A stretch of DNA of 19,974 nucleotides from NCBI GenBank assembly GCA_009774255.1, contig VSNK01000073.1, positions 1 through 19,974 on the forward strand, read 5' to 3'. Positions 1-7,518 of the stretch are shown piece by piece (position 1 is the first letter of the stretch; the number at the start of each line of letters is the position of its first letter). Below the pieces are notes generated by a model. It saw only the letters and a program-made list of their open reading frames with translations, did no database searches and was not told the DNA's origin. Made by a program: the position numbers and the translations under genes. This stretch comes from Faecalicatena sp. GTDB taxonomy: Bacteria > Bacillota > Clostridia > Lachnospirales > Lachnospiraceae.

Positions 1-16
1 GAATTGTGTATATTTC

Positions 17-54
17 TTGACTTTTTGCCGTAATCTGTCTAAACTGATTATGAT
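17..54 (+). promoter_or_regulatory. Candidate sigma-A type promoter upstream of the xpaC-like gene
   Basis: Two overlapping readings are possible. TTGACT (17-22) with a 17-nt spacer leads to TAAACT (40-45). Alternatively TTGCCG (25-30) with an 18-nt spacer leads to TATGAT (49-54). The AT-rich stretch 40-68 fits a promoter melting region, and the gene start lies about 80 nt downstream. This is a consensus match by eye only, and the window begins just upstream, so earlier promoters cannot be excluded. Confidence 0.35.
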
Positions 55-136
55 ATAAAAGTTTTTTTGGGTCAAGCATGAATTCATATTGAAATGAAGA
101 TTTCATATAGATTTTGGAAGAAAGCGGGAGAGCAGG

Positions 137-1597
137 ATGGATAACCGGGAGTGGGAAAGATTCGGGGAAGAAATCCGCAGAAATGTGCAGGATGCGGTGG
201 ATTCCAGAGACTTCAGCAGATTAAATCAGACAATTACGGATGCGATCAACGGCGCGGCGGACGGAATCACCAGAGGCATGAAGGACGCGGCAGGAGAGAT
301 CACCAGAGGCGTACGCCAGAGCCAGGCCGGCTGGAACGGCAGCAGGCGGAAAAAGCGGAATAAAAATCAAAATAAAAATATGTATCAGTATCAGCAGTAT
401 GACAGCCAGCCAGGCGGATCGTATGACAGCCGCACAAGCGGTTCATATGACCAGCCGGGAGAGGGCGCGGCCAGCGGCACATACGGGCAGACAGATCAGA
501 GATATAACTGGAACAAAGCATATTATTCCAGATTCGGCAACAGGGATACGTCTTTTGAGGAGAACGAGAGCAGACATGCCGCGCACAATCCGGAGGCAGA
601 CAAGCAGCTTCCGGCATTGTACGCGGGAACTACGCCTGCAAGAGTGGGAGGAACCCTGCTTTACGGAGGCGGATGCGCCGCAGGAAGTCTTTCCTTGATT
701 GGGCTGGCCATGGTCCTGCTGGCAGGGTTCGGAACCGGAGATTTCAGCGGGGGCTTCTGGGTTGCCAGCGGAGCTCTGGCAATTTTTTCGGCCGGATTTG
801 GCTGTATGGCAGGAGTCGGGAGCGGCATACTCGGCAGGGTTAAGCGGTTCCGGAGTTATGTCAGCAGCATGGGAAGCAGGGAATACTGCAATATAAAAGA
901 ACTATCTGAACAACTGGGAAAATCCCGGCGGTTTGTAGTAAAAGATCTGGAAAAGATGATTCAGAAGGGGTGGTTCCGCCAGGGGCATCTGGATGTGCAG
1001 AAGACCTGTCTGATGGTCAGCGATGACGCGTATAAACAGTATACCGATCTGCTTGAGCAGAGAGAACAGATCAGGACCCAAACACGGGAACAGGAGGCCG
1101 AAGTGGCCAGAAAGAGAGCAAAAGAGGTGCAGAAAGAGGCGGAAGCTCCGGATTCCAGGCTGTCTCCGGAGGTGCGCCAGATCATCAAGACCGGGGAAGA
1201 ATATATCCAAAAGATTCATGACAGCAATGACGCGATTTCAGGAACGGAGATCTCCGCAAAGATTTCCAGGATGGAGATGCTGGTTGACCGAATCTTTGAC
1301 CGGGTGGAACAGAATCCGGAATCCGTGACGGACATCCACCGGATGATGGAGTACTATCTCCCGACAACGATCAAGCTGCTGAACGCATATCAGGATCTGG
1401 ATGCCCAGCCGATTCAGGGGGAGAATATCATTTCCTCCAAAAGAGAGATTGAGAAGACACTGGATACTTTGAATGTTGCGTTTGAAAAGCTTTTGGACAG
1501 TCTTTTCCAGGATACGGCATGGGACGTGTCGTCGGACATTTCCGTACTACATACCATGCTGGCACAGGAAGGGCTGACGGAAGACGACTTTAAGTAA
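137..1597 (+). CDS. xpaC: XpaC-like (5-bromo-4-chloroindolyl phosphate hydrolysis family) membrane protein
   Basis: A 486-residue protein in four parts. The N-terminal ~150 residues are polar and Gly/Gln/Tyr-rich, probably disordered. A Gly/Ala-rich double membrane segment spans about residues 170-230. Next comes a small basic segment, about 248-300, that reads like a winged helix (IKELSEQLGKSRRFVVKDL...). The C-terminal helical region, about 345-486 (EEYIQKIHDSND..., MMEYYLPTTIKLLNAY), carries the XpaC family signature. The family is named for a Bacillus hydrolysis phenotype; its biochemical role is not firmly known. GGGAG (126-130) lies 6 nt before the ATG and supports this start. The telA-like gene follows after 11 nt, the same xpaC-telA pairing known in Bacillus, so the two are very likely co-transcribed and work together at the membrane in envelope stress. 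The family call is reasonably firm; the function is inferred. Confidence 0.8.
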   Translation: MDNREWERFGEEIRRNVQDAVDSRDFSRLNQTITDAINGAADGITRGMKDAAGEITRGVRQSQAGWNGSRRKKRNKNQNKNMYQYQQYDSQPGGSYDSRTSGSYDQPGEGAASGTYGQTDQRYNWNKAYYSRFGNRDTSFEENESRHAAHNPEADKQLPALYAGTTPARVGGTLLYGGGCAAGSLSLIGLAMVLLAGFGTGDFSGGFWVASGALAIFSAGFGCMAGVGSGILGRVKRFRSYVSSMGSREYCNIKELSEQLGKSRRFVVKDLEKMIQKGWFRQGHLDVQKTCLMVSDDAYKQYTDLLEQREQIRTQTREQEAEVARKRAKEVQKEAEAPDSRLSPEVRQIIKTGEEYIQKIHDSNDAISGTEISAKISRMEMLVDRIFDRVEQNPESVTDIHRMMEYYLPTTIKLLNAYQDLDAQPIQGENIISSKREIEKTLDTLNVAFEKLLDSLFQDTAWDVSSDISVLHTMLAQEGLTEDDFK

Positions 1598-1608
1598 AGG
1601 AGACTATT

Positions 1609-2748
1609 ATGAGCAATGAATTAGATGCATTTACGACAACACCGACGCTGACGTTGGATCCTTTTGGGGAGGAGGTACCTGCGGCTCCCGTGCCGGCACC
1701 GGAGCCGGAGAAGCCGATTTTTGACGAGAATGTTCTGACCGCAGAGGAAAGACATGCCGTAGATCAGTTCGCGGAGAAGATCGATTTGACCAATTCGCAG
1801 ATGATACTGCAGTATGGTGCCGGAACACAGAAGAAGATGGCAGATTTTTCGGAAAGCGCGCTGGAAAATGTTAAGACAAAGGACCTGGGAGAGGTCGGAG
1901 ACCTGCTGACGGGCGTGGTAAAGGAACTGCGGAGCTTTGACGAAGAAGAGGAAAAGGGATTCCTGGGAATCTTCAAAAAGCCTGCCAACAAGATCAATGC
2001 CATGAAGGCAAAGTACAGCAAGGCGGAGACGAACATCAACCATATCTGCAAAGTACTGGAATCCCATCAGGTCCAGCTTTTAAAGGATGTTGCCCTGCTG
2101 GACAAGATGTATGAACTGAATCTGACATATTTTAAGGAACTGACCATGTATATTATGGCAGGAAAGAAGAAGCTGCATGAGATTCAGACAGGCCAGCTTC
2201 CTGCCCTGCTTCAAAAAGCGCAGGCCAGCGGGCTTGCGGAGGATGCTCAGGCGGCCCGGGATCTGGACGGCATGTGCAATCGGTTCGAGAAAAAGCTTCA
2301 CGACCTGGAGTTGACAAGACAGGTTTCCCTGCAGACCGCGCCCCAGATCCGGATGGTCCAGAGCAATGATACGCTGATGGTGGAGAAGATCCAGTCTACC
2401 ATCGTGAATACGATTCCTCTGTGGAAGAGCCAGATGGTACTGGCATTGGGGGTAGAGCATTCTGCCCAGGCTGCGGCGGCTCAGCGGGAAGTCACGGATA
2501 TGACCAACGAACTGCTGAAGAAGAATGCGGCCAAGCTTAAGATGGCGACCATCGATGCCGCAAAAGAGTCCGAGCGCGGAATCGTAGACATGGAGACTTT
2601 GAAGATGACCAACGAATCTCTGATCTCCACATTGGACGAAGTCATGCGTATCCAGCAGGAAGGCAGGCAGAAGCGCCGGGAGGCAGAGACGGAAATGCAT
2701 CGTCTGGAAGGCGAATTAAAGAAGAAGCTTCTGCAGATGCGGGCGTAG
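1609..2748 (+). CDS. telA: TelA/YaaN-family toxic anion resistance protein
   Basis: A 379-residue soluble, almost wholly helical protein with a Pro/acid-rich N-terminal tail (about residues 12-40) and the typical TelA body. Recognisable stretches are LLTGVVKELRSFDEEE, FLGIFKKPANKI..MKAKYSKAETNI, LLDKMYELNLTYFKELTMYI and LWKSQMVLALGVEH. Length and motif order fit the whole family, so it is intact. TelA proteins are linked to tellurite and other toxic-anion or envelope-stress resistance and often sit in ter- or xpaC-type operons; the mechanism is unresolved. AAAGGAG just before the ATG gives a good ribosome binding site. It is the distal gene of the xpaC-telA pair. Confidence 0.88.
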   Translation: MSNELDAFTTTPTLTLDPFGEEVPAAPVPAPEPEKPIFDENVLTAEERHAVDQFAEKIDLTNSQMILQYGAGTQKKMADFSESALENVKTKDLGEVGDLLTGVVKELRSFDEEEEKGFLGIFKKPANKINAMKAKYSKAETNINHICKVLESHQVQLLKDVALLDKMYELNLTYFKELTMYIMAGKKKLHEIQTGQLPALLQKAQASGLAEDAQAARDLDGMCNRFEKKLHDLELTRQVSLQTAPQIRMVQSNDTLMVEKIQSTIVNTIPLWKSQMVLALGVEHSAQAAAAQREVTDMTNELLKKNAAKLKMATIDAAKESERGIVDMETLKMTNESLISTLDEVMRIQQEGRQKRREAETEMHRLEGELKKKLLQMRA

Positions 2749-2765
2749 GGCTGATCATAGTTCCA

Positions 2766-2810
2766 AACAGGTTACTGTTCATGGTGCCTTGCACTGTGCT
2801 GTAACCCAAA
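2766..2810. repeat. Imperfect palindromic intergenic element (copy 1)
   Basis: The gap between the telA-like gene and proS contains nested inverted repeats: AACAG/CTGTT (2766-2779), GGTTAC (2770-2775) pairing with GTAACC (2801-2806), and an inner GTGC-CTT-GCAC hairpin (2784-2794). Its left half (CTGTTCATGG followed by ..GCAC) resembles the left half of the perfect palindrome at 5077-5122 (CTGTTCACGG followed by ..ACAC). Two related copies suggest a small dispersed REP-like family. There is no T-run, so it is not an obvious terminator. Confidence 0.45.
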
Positions 2811-2858
2811 CAGCAGGCTATGCCTGTCTGCAAAAAAATAAATACGAGGAGAATGGTT

Positions 2859-4301
2859 ATGGCGAAGGATAAGAAGCTAGTAGAGTCAATTACTTCCAGG
2901 GAGGAAGATTTTGCACAGTGGTATACGGATGTGGTGAGGGAAGCCAAATTGTGTGATTATTCAGGCGTGAAGGGATGTCTGAATTATCTGCCAAACGGAT
3001 ACGCGATCTGGGAGAAGATCCAGGCGGACCTGGACAGCCGTTTTAAAGCTACGGGGGTGGAGAATGTCTATCTGCCGGTTTTGATACCGGAGGCATTGCT
3101 TCAAAAAGAAGCGGATCATATCGAAGGATTTGCTCCTGAGGTGGCATGGGTGACACAGGGAGGGCTTGAGCCGCTACAGGACAAGTTCTGTATCCGTCCG
3201 ACTTCCGAGACATTGTTCTGTGATGTATGGAGCAAGACCGTGCAGTCCTACCGGGATCTGCCGAAGGTCTGGAACCAGTGGTGTTCCGTGCTCCGGTGGG
3301 AAAAAACAACAAGACCGTTTTTGCGTTCCCGTGAATTCTTATGGCAGGAAGGACATACCATCCATGCCACGTTTGAAGAAGCAGAGCAGCGGACGCTGAC
3401 CATGCGCGACGTGTACCGGGATTTTATCCAGGATGACCTGGCCATTCCGCTGGTATGCGGGCGCAAGACAGAAAGTGAGAAGTTCGCAGGGGCACAGGAC
3501 ACGTATACGGTGGAGGCGCTGATGCATGACGGACAGGCTCTGCAGTCTGCGACCAGCCATTTCTTCGGCAATTCATTCCCGGATGCGTTTGACATCAAGT
3601 ATTCGGATAAAAATAACGAGCTGCACAGCGTGTATGAGACTTCCTGGGGACTTTCCACCCGGATCATCGGCGCTATAATCATGGTTCATGGCGATGACAG
3701 CGGTCTGGTACTGCCCCCAAGGATTGCTCCGGTACAGACGAAGGTGATCCCCATCGCGCAGCACAAGGAAGGCGTGCTGGACAAGGCAAGAGAGCTGCTC
3801 CTGACATTGCAGGCAGCAGGCTATGCGGCGAAGATCGATGACTCCGACAAGGCGCCCGGGTGGAAGTTTAGTGAGCAGGAAATTCAGGGAATCCCTACCC
3901 GCATCGAGATCGGCCCGAAGGACATTGAGAAGGGACAGGTAGTTGTGGTACGCCGTGACACGAGGGAGAAGATCATCGTTGCCATAGATGAGATATCCAC
4001 AAAGCTGGGAGAGATGTTGGAAACGATGCAGAAGGAAATGTTCGACAGGGCAAAAGCATTTTTGGATTCCCACATTGATTCGGCCGTTACCATGGAAGAG
4101 ATGAACAGAAAGTTCAGTGAAAACCGCGGCTTTATCAAAGCAATGTGGTGCGGAGAGGAGGCCTGCGAGGACGAGATCAAGGCGCAGACAGGAGGCGCGT
4201 CCTCCAGATGCATCCCGGACGAGGAAGAGCATCTTTCGGATGTGTGCATCTGCTGCGGGAAGCCTGCGAAGCATATGGTCTACTGGGGCAGAGCATATTA
4301 A
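2859..4301 (+). CDS. proS: Prolyl-tRNA synthetase, archaeal/eukaryotic type (ProS type 3)
   Basis: A class II aminoacyl-tRNA synthetase of 480 residues that charges tRNA-Pro in the cytoplasm. Visible hallmarks are the motif 1 region (NYLPNGYAIWEKIQADLD), motif 2 (RWEKTTRPFLRSREFLWQEGHT), and motif 3 (HGDDSGLVLPPRIAPVQ). An anticodon-binding domain follows (KVIPIAQHK..., ADLD/KIDDSDKAPGWKF region). The C-terminal domain is typical of the archaeal/eukaryotic form, with CGEEACEDE..., CICCGKPA and a terminal Tyr, and probably binds zinc. There is no INS editing domain of the bacterial type. The ATG at 2859 is preferred over ATG 2853 and an upstream ATG at 2820 because AGGAG (2847-2851) sits 7 nt before it. 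No T-box-like leader was recognised in the 110-nt upstream gap. Full length and intact. Confidence 0.96.
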   Translation: MAKDKKLVESITSREEDFAQWYTDVVREAKLCDYSGVKGCLNYLPNGYAIWEKIQADLDSRFKATGVENVYLPVLIPEALLQKEADHIEGFAPEVAWVTQGGLEPLQDKFCIRPTSETLFCDVWSKTVQSYRDLPKVWNQWCSVLRWEKTTRPFLRSREFLWQEGHTIHATFEEAEQRTLTMRDVYRDFIQDDLAIPLVCGRKTESEKFAGAQDTYTVEALMHDGQALQSATSHFFGNSFPDAFDIKYSDKNNELHSVYETSWGLSTRIIGAIIMVHGDDSGLVLPPRIAPVQTKVIPIAQHKEGVLDKARELLLTLQAAGYAAKIDDSDKAPGWKFSEQEIQGIPTRIEIGPKDIEKGQVVVVRRDTREKIIVAIDEISTKLGEMLETMQKEMFDRAKAFLDSHIDSAVTMEEMNRKFSENRGFIKAMWCGEEACEDEIKAQTGGASSRCIPDEEEHLSDVCICCGKPAKHMVYWGRAY

Positions 4302-4418
4302 TTCCGGCATGGTACGGAGGAGTCGTCGGCGTCCCAAAGTCATGTTTTTCCATGCAGGCATGAAACGCGTGACCTTTTGACGCTTGTATCAAACTATGAG
4401 AAAAGGACGGCTGAGATT

Positions 4419-5060
4419 ATGAAAAAAAGAGTGATTCTGGGTTCCGCGTCTCCGCGGAGAAAGGAACTGCTGGGGCAGATCGGGATCAAGTTCGAGATTG
4501 TGGTCAGCGATGCACAGGAGCATTATGAGAGTACCCTGCCGGAAGAAATCGTGAAAGAGCTTGCGCTGATGAAGGCGGAAAATGTGGCGGAAGAGCTGAT
4601 TCGAAATGAAAATGTCCGCCCGGGAGATTCATCGTCCGCCGGGTGGGAAACTTCGGAGAGACATTTGCGCAATGTACTGATCATCGGTGCGGACACCATT
4701 GTTGTGCGGGACGGGGAAATACTCGGAAAACCCTCGGACGAGGAGGAAGCTTTTCGTATACTGAAAAGCCTGCAGGGAAGAATGCACCAGGTTTATACCG
4801 GCGTGGCGGTGCTGGATTTTGATGAAAGCGGAGAGAAACAGCTCATCAAACATGCCGAGGAGACGAAGGTTTATGTGCATGAGATGACAGATGCGGAAAT
4901 AGACCGGTATATTGCCGCAGGGGAATCGATGGACAAAGCGGGCGCATATGGAGTTCAGGGCCGATTTGCGGCCTATATTGACCGGATTGAAGGAGATTTT
5001 TATAATGTGGTAGGACTGCCGGTGGCATATTTGTATCAAATGATAAAGGGCTGGCTGTAA
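4419..5060 (+). CDS. maf: Maf-family nucleotide pyrophosphatase (house-cleaning)
   Basis: A 213-residue Maf/HAM1-fold protein. It begins with the signature LGSASPRRKELL and continues with GADTIVVRDGEILGKP (catalytic Asp region), the QGRMHQVYTGVAV motif, and the C-terminal AGAYGVQGRFAAYIDRIEGDFYNVVGLP segment. Family members hydrolyse non-canonical or modified nucleoside triphosphates (dTTP/UTP, m5U/pseudouridine type) to monophosphates and affect septum formation when overproduced. A polar insert of about 20 residues before GADT (around RPGDSSSAGWETSE) is longer than in many relatives. The start at ATG 4419 is chosen over an upstream in-frame TTG (4377) because AAGGA lies about 11 nt before it and the family begins at KKRVILGSAS. 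It follows proS by 117 nt. Confidence 0.93.
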   Translation: MKKRVILGSASPRRKELLGQIGIKFEIVVSDAQEHYESTLPEEIVKELALMKAENVAEELIRNENVRPGDSSSAGWETSERHLRNVLIIGADTIVVRDGEILGKPSDEEEAFRILKSLQGRMHQVYTGVAVLDFDESGEKQLIKHAEETKVYVHEMTDAEIDRYIAAGESMDKAGAYGVQGRFAAYIDRIEGDFYNVVGLPVAYLYQMIKGWL

Positions 5061-5076
5061 TAAGGAATAAAGCAAA

Positions 5077-5122
5077 TGTTCCTGTTCACGGCACGTACAC
5101 GGCTTGGGGGTGAACAGGAACA
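5077..5122. repeat. Perfect 13-bp inverted repeat (copy 2 of palindromic element)
   Basis: TGTTCCTGTTCAC (5077-5089) is exactly complementary to GTGAACAGGAACA (5110-5122), with a 20-nt loop. No poly-T follows, so a factor-independent terminator is unlikely. It lies between maf and the grpE-like gene and covers the most upstream ATG of that reading frame (5076), which argues that translation starts further down. The left arm and loop start (CTGTTCACGG) resemble the element at 2766-2810. Confidence 0.7.
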
Positions 5123-5147
5123 GGCAGACGGCAGGATGGAGCGGATC

Positions 5148-5756
5148 ATGGGGATATTTTCTTTACATCGAAACAACGAAAAAGAAGCAGAGGAAAAGGC
5201 ATTCCGTCAGAAGACCGAAGAAATGCTGACAAGACTTGAAGGAGAGATGCGAAAGGAGCAGGAGATTCTTGGGACTCTGTCCCAGGATGTCAAGCAGACG
5301 GGCGCGGATGTGCGCCGGCATGATATGGCGCTGGAGGACTGCCTGGACGCACTGGACGAGCAGCAGGAGGAAAAGCGGCAGAGCCAGAAGCAGATCAGGA
5401 AGCTGGAGGAAGAGAAAGAGAAGCTTCTCGGCCTGCTGACCGTGTATCAGGAGCAGCTCTGGGGAATGAAAAAGTATGCAAAGCAGAAAGACACGGCATG
5501 GTTCAGTCAGCTGTGCCTGGTAGAAAAAGCGGCGGAGGGAGGCAGGCTGTCCTGCGGGCTTGCATGGATCGAAGAGGCCGGAGTGAACGTGGATTATGCG
5601 CTTCATGAGGTCATTGAGGTGCGCTCAGCGTCCGTGCCGGAACAGGATATGCAGGTTGCGGAGGTCTACAGCCCGGGCTGTATCTATCAGGGAAATGTAA
5701 AAAAGAAAGCGAAGGTGGCGGCATACCGTCTGGAAAAGGAAAAGACAGGAGTGTAA
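5148..5756 (+). CDS. Divergent GrpE-like nucleotide exchange factor
   Basis: A 202-residue protein with a long charged coiled coil (about residues 10-110: KAFRQKTEEMLTRLEGEM..., LEDCLDALDEQQEEKRQSQ...). A short helical region follows, then a C-terminal beta-type domain. Its LHEVIEV...QDMQVAEVYSPGCIYQGNVKKKAKVAAY pattern follows the GrpE signature (HEA...G..L.G.V.RPA.V.V). GrpE proteins release ADP from DnaK. The next gene encodes a DnaK-like protein and the one after a J-like protein, the classical trio, which strongly supports the call despite low similarity. The start is taken at 5148: GGAG (5138-5141) is 6 nt upstream, while earlier ATGs (5076, 5136) lie in or next to the palindrome. The dnaK-like gene starts 4 nt after the stop. 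Confidence 0.72.
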   Translation: MGIFSLHRNNEKEAEEKAFRQKTEEMLTRLEGEMRKEQEILGTLSQDVKQTGADVRRHDMALEDCLDALDEQQEEKRQSQKQIRKLEEEKEKLLGLLTVYQEQLWGMKKYAKQKDTAWFSQLCLVEKAAEGGRLSCGLAWIEEAGVNVDYALHEVIEVRSASVPEQDMQVAEVYSPGCIYQGNVKKKAKVAAYRLEKEKTGV

Positions 5757-5760
5757 AAAT

Positions 5761-7476
5761 ATGGGAGCAAATACAATTATAGGAATCGATCTGGGAACTT
5801 CTACCACAGAGGCGGCGGTAATACGGGACGGAAAACCGGTGATGATCGTCAATTTTGACGGGCAGATTATTACACCTTCCGCGGCAGGTGTGGATAAGAA
5901 CGGTCAGTTTGTATTTGGAGAAAAGGCAAAAGCACAATATCTGCTGGCACCGGAGGATACGGTGATCGAGGCCAAGCGAAAGATCGGCACAAAGGAAAAG
6001 CTACGTATGGGAAACAAGGAGTATACTCCTGTGGAAATTTCTTCCATGCTGCTGAAGCATGTCCGGGACTATGTGTCAGAATATCTGGGCGAAGAGATCA
6101 GCAGGGCAGTGATCTCGGTTCCGGCATATTTCGATGACCTGCAGAGACAGGAGACCGTACAGGCAGGGAAGCAGGCAGGCTTTGACGTGGAGCGGATCAT
6201 CAATGAACCTACGGCCGCCGCGCTGAGCTATGGGATCGGGCATATGGAAGAAGAGAGCCATATCCTGGTCTATGACCTGGGAGGCGGCACCTTTGACGTG
6301 ACTCTCCTGGAAATGTTCGGAGGCGTGGTGGAAGTTAAGGCCAGCAGCGGCGACAACCAGCTTGGAGGAAAGGATTTCGACGAGTGCCTGATCCAATGGC
6401 TCCTTTTCCAGTTCAGGAAGAAAAACGGCAAAGACCTCAGCAGCGACCCGGCGGCCATGGTAAAGCTTAAGGAACAGGCCGAATGGTGCAAAAAGGAACT
6501 GAGTACACAGGATTCCTGTCAGATCGTCATCCCCTTTATCGCGGAAAAGGACGGGAAGCCGCTGGCTCTGGAAGAAACCATAACGGTGGATCAGTTCGAG
6601 GAAATGACCCGGGAGCTGGTGGAGAGAACACATGCCCCGATCGATGTGGTGCTGGCGGACAGCGGAGTGCTGGCGTCGGAAATAGACCGCATCCTGCTGG
6701 TCGGGGGTTCCACCCGTATGCCGATGATTCAGAGGGATATTCAGGATTATCTTCAGAAAGAACCGTCAAAGGCAGTGAATCCAGACTATGCGGTGGCGGA
6801 AGGCGCGGCCATCCAGGCGGGCATCATAGAAGGCGTGCTGAGCCGGGAGGAAGGCATCATCATGACAGATGTCAATCCCTATACTCTGGGAATCCGTGTT
6901 CTGTGTGAGGATGATTCTAATTATATGAGTATTGTGATCCCAAGAAATGTGACCATCCCTGTTGTCAGAAAAGGGACCTACTATACCAGCGCGGATTATC
7001 AGACTGTTGCGAAGATCGAAGTTTACCAGGGAGAGCATGATGACGTGCGGATGAATCATTTCCTGGGAGAATTCACAGTTTCCGGCATTCCCATGCGTCT
7101 GGCCGGCGAAGAACGGATCGAGGTGGAATTTTCTTATAACCTCAATGGGATGCTGGACGTAAGCGCGCGGATACCAAGCTCGGGAGAGCAGGCATCGGTA
7201 GAGATCAACATGATGGAATATGAGTACGAGTTCGGAGAGCAGCCGGATATGGACGTAAGCAAATGGAAAGAATCCACCTTTGCGAAGCAATTCCGGACGG
7301 TTATCCGCAGAGTGGAGCGGAAACTGAAAAGCGAAGAGGTGCAGGGTATGCCTTTCTACAAGGAGGATCTTGAAGAACGCCTGTATGACCTGAAGCTTGC
7401 GTTGATAGAGGAAGATCTGGAGTCCGCGGAGATTGCGGAGGAGGATCTTCTGGAAATGCTTGCGGAGTTTGAATGA
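5761..7476 (+). CDS. DnaK-like Hsp70 chaperone, short form
   Basis: A 571-residue Hsp70. The nucleotide-binding domain (1 to ~360) has phosphate-1 GIDLGTSTTEA (8-18), AVISVPAYFDDLQRQ, NEPTAAALSYG, phosphate-2 YDLGGGTFDV (171-180) and the adenosine motif LLVGGSTRMP (about 312-321). The linker and start of the substrate domain read MTDVNPYTLGI where DnaK usually has LLLDVTPLSLGI, so the hydrophobic docking linker is altered. The beta domain is recognisable (VEVEFSYNLNGMLDVSA-like). The helical lid is reduced to about 90 acidic residues, with no Gly-rich or EEVD-type tail. Housekeeping DnaK is usually 610-640 residues, so this is probably a specialised paralog. AGGAG (5747-5751) lies 9 nt before the ATG. 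It is translated with the grpE-like and J-like genes. Confidence 0.9.
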   Translation: MGANTIIGIDLGTSTTEAAVIRDGKPVMIVNFDGQIITPSAAGVDKNGQFVFGEKAKAQYLLAPEDTVIEAKRKIGTKEKLRMGNKEYTPVEISSMLLKHVRDYVSEYLGEEISRAVISVPAYFDDLQRQETVQAGKQAGFDVERIINEPTAAALSYGIGHMEEESHILVYDLGGGTFDVTLLEMFGGVVEVKASSGDNQLGGKDFDECLIQWLLFQFRKKNGKDLSSDPAAMVKLKEQAEWCKKELSTQDSCQIVIPFIAEKDGKPLALEETITVDQFEEMTRELVERTHAPIDVVLADSGVLASEIDRILLVGGSTRMPMIQRDIQDYLQKEPSKAVNPDYAVAEGAAIQAGIIEGVLSREEGIIMTDVNPYTLGIRVLCEDDSNYMSIVIPRNVTIPVVRKGTYYTSADYQTVAKIEVYQGEHDDVRMNHFLGEFTVSGIPMRLAGEERIEVEFSYNLNGMLDVSARIPSSGEQASVEINMMEYEYEFGEQPDMDVSKWKESTFAKQFRTVIRRVERKLKSEEVQGMPFYKEDLEERLYDLKLALIEEDLESAEIAEEDLLEMLAEFE

Positions 7477-7518
7477 TGAATCGCTGTCTATGCGAAAAGA
7501 AGGAGAGGCAGGACAGGA

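Noticed and set aside
2749..2858. T-box leader for proS
   Set aside because: Only 110 nt are available, with no T-box consensus and no terminator/antiterminator pair; the palindromes resemble another intergenic element instead.
4377..4418. TTG start adding 14 residues to Maf
   Set aside because: Family members begin right at the KKRVILGSAS strand, and the ATG at 4419 has an acceptable ribosome binding site.
5076..5147. Earlier start for the GrpE-like protein at ATG 5076
   Set aside because: That ATG is in the arm of a 13-bp palindrome without a Shine-Dalgarno, and the added residues show no GrpE-like sequence.
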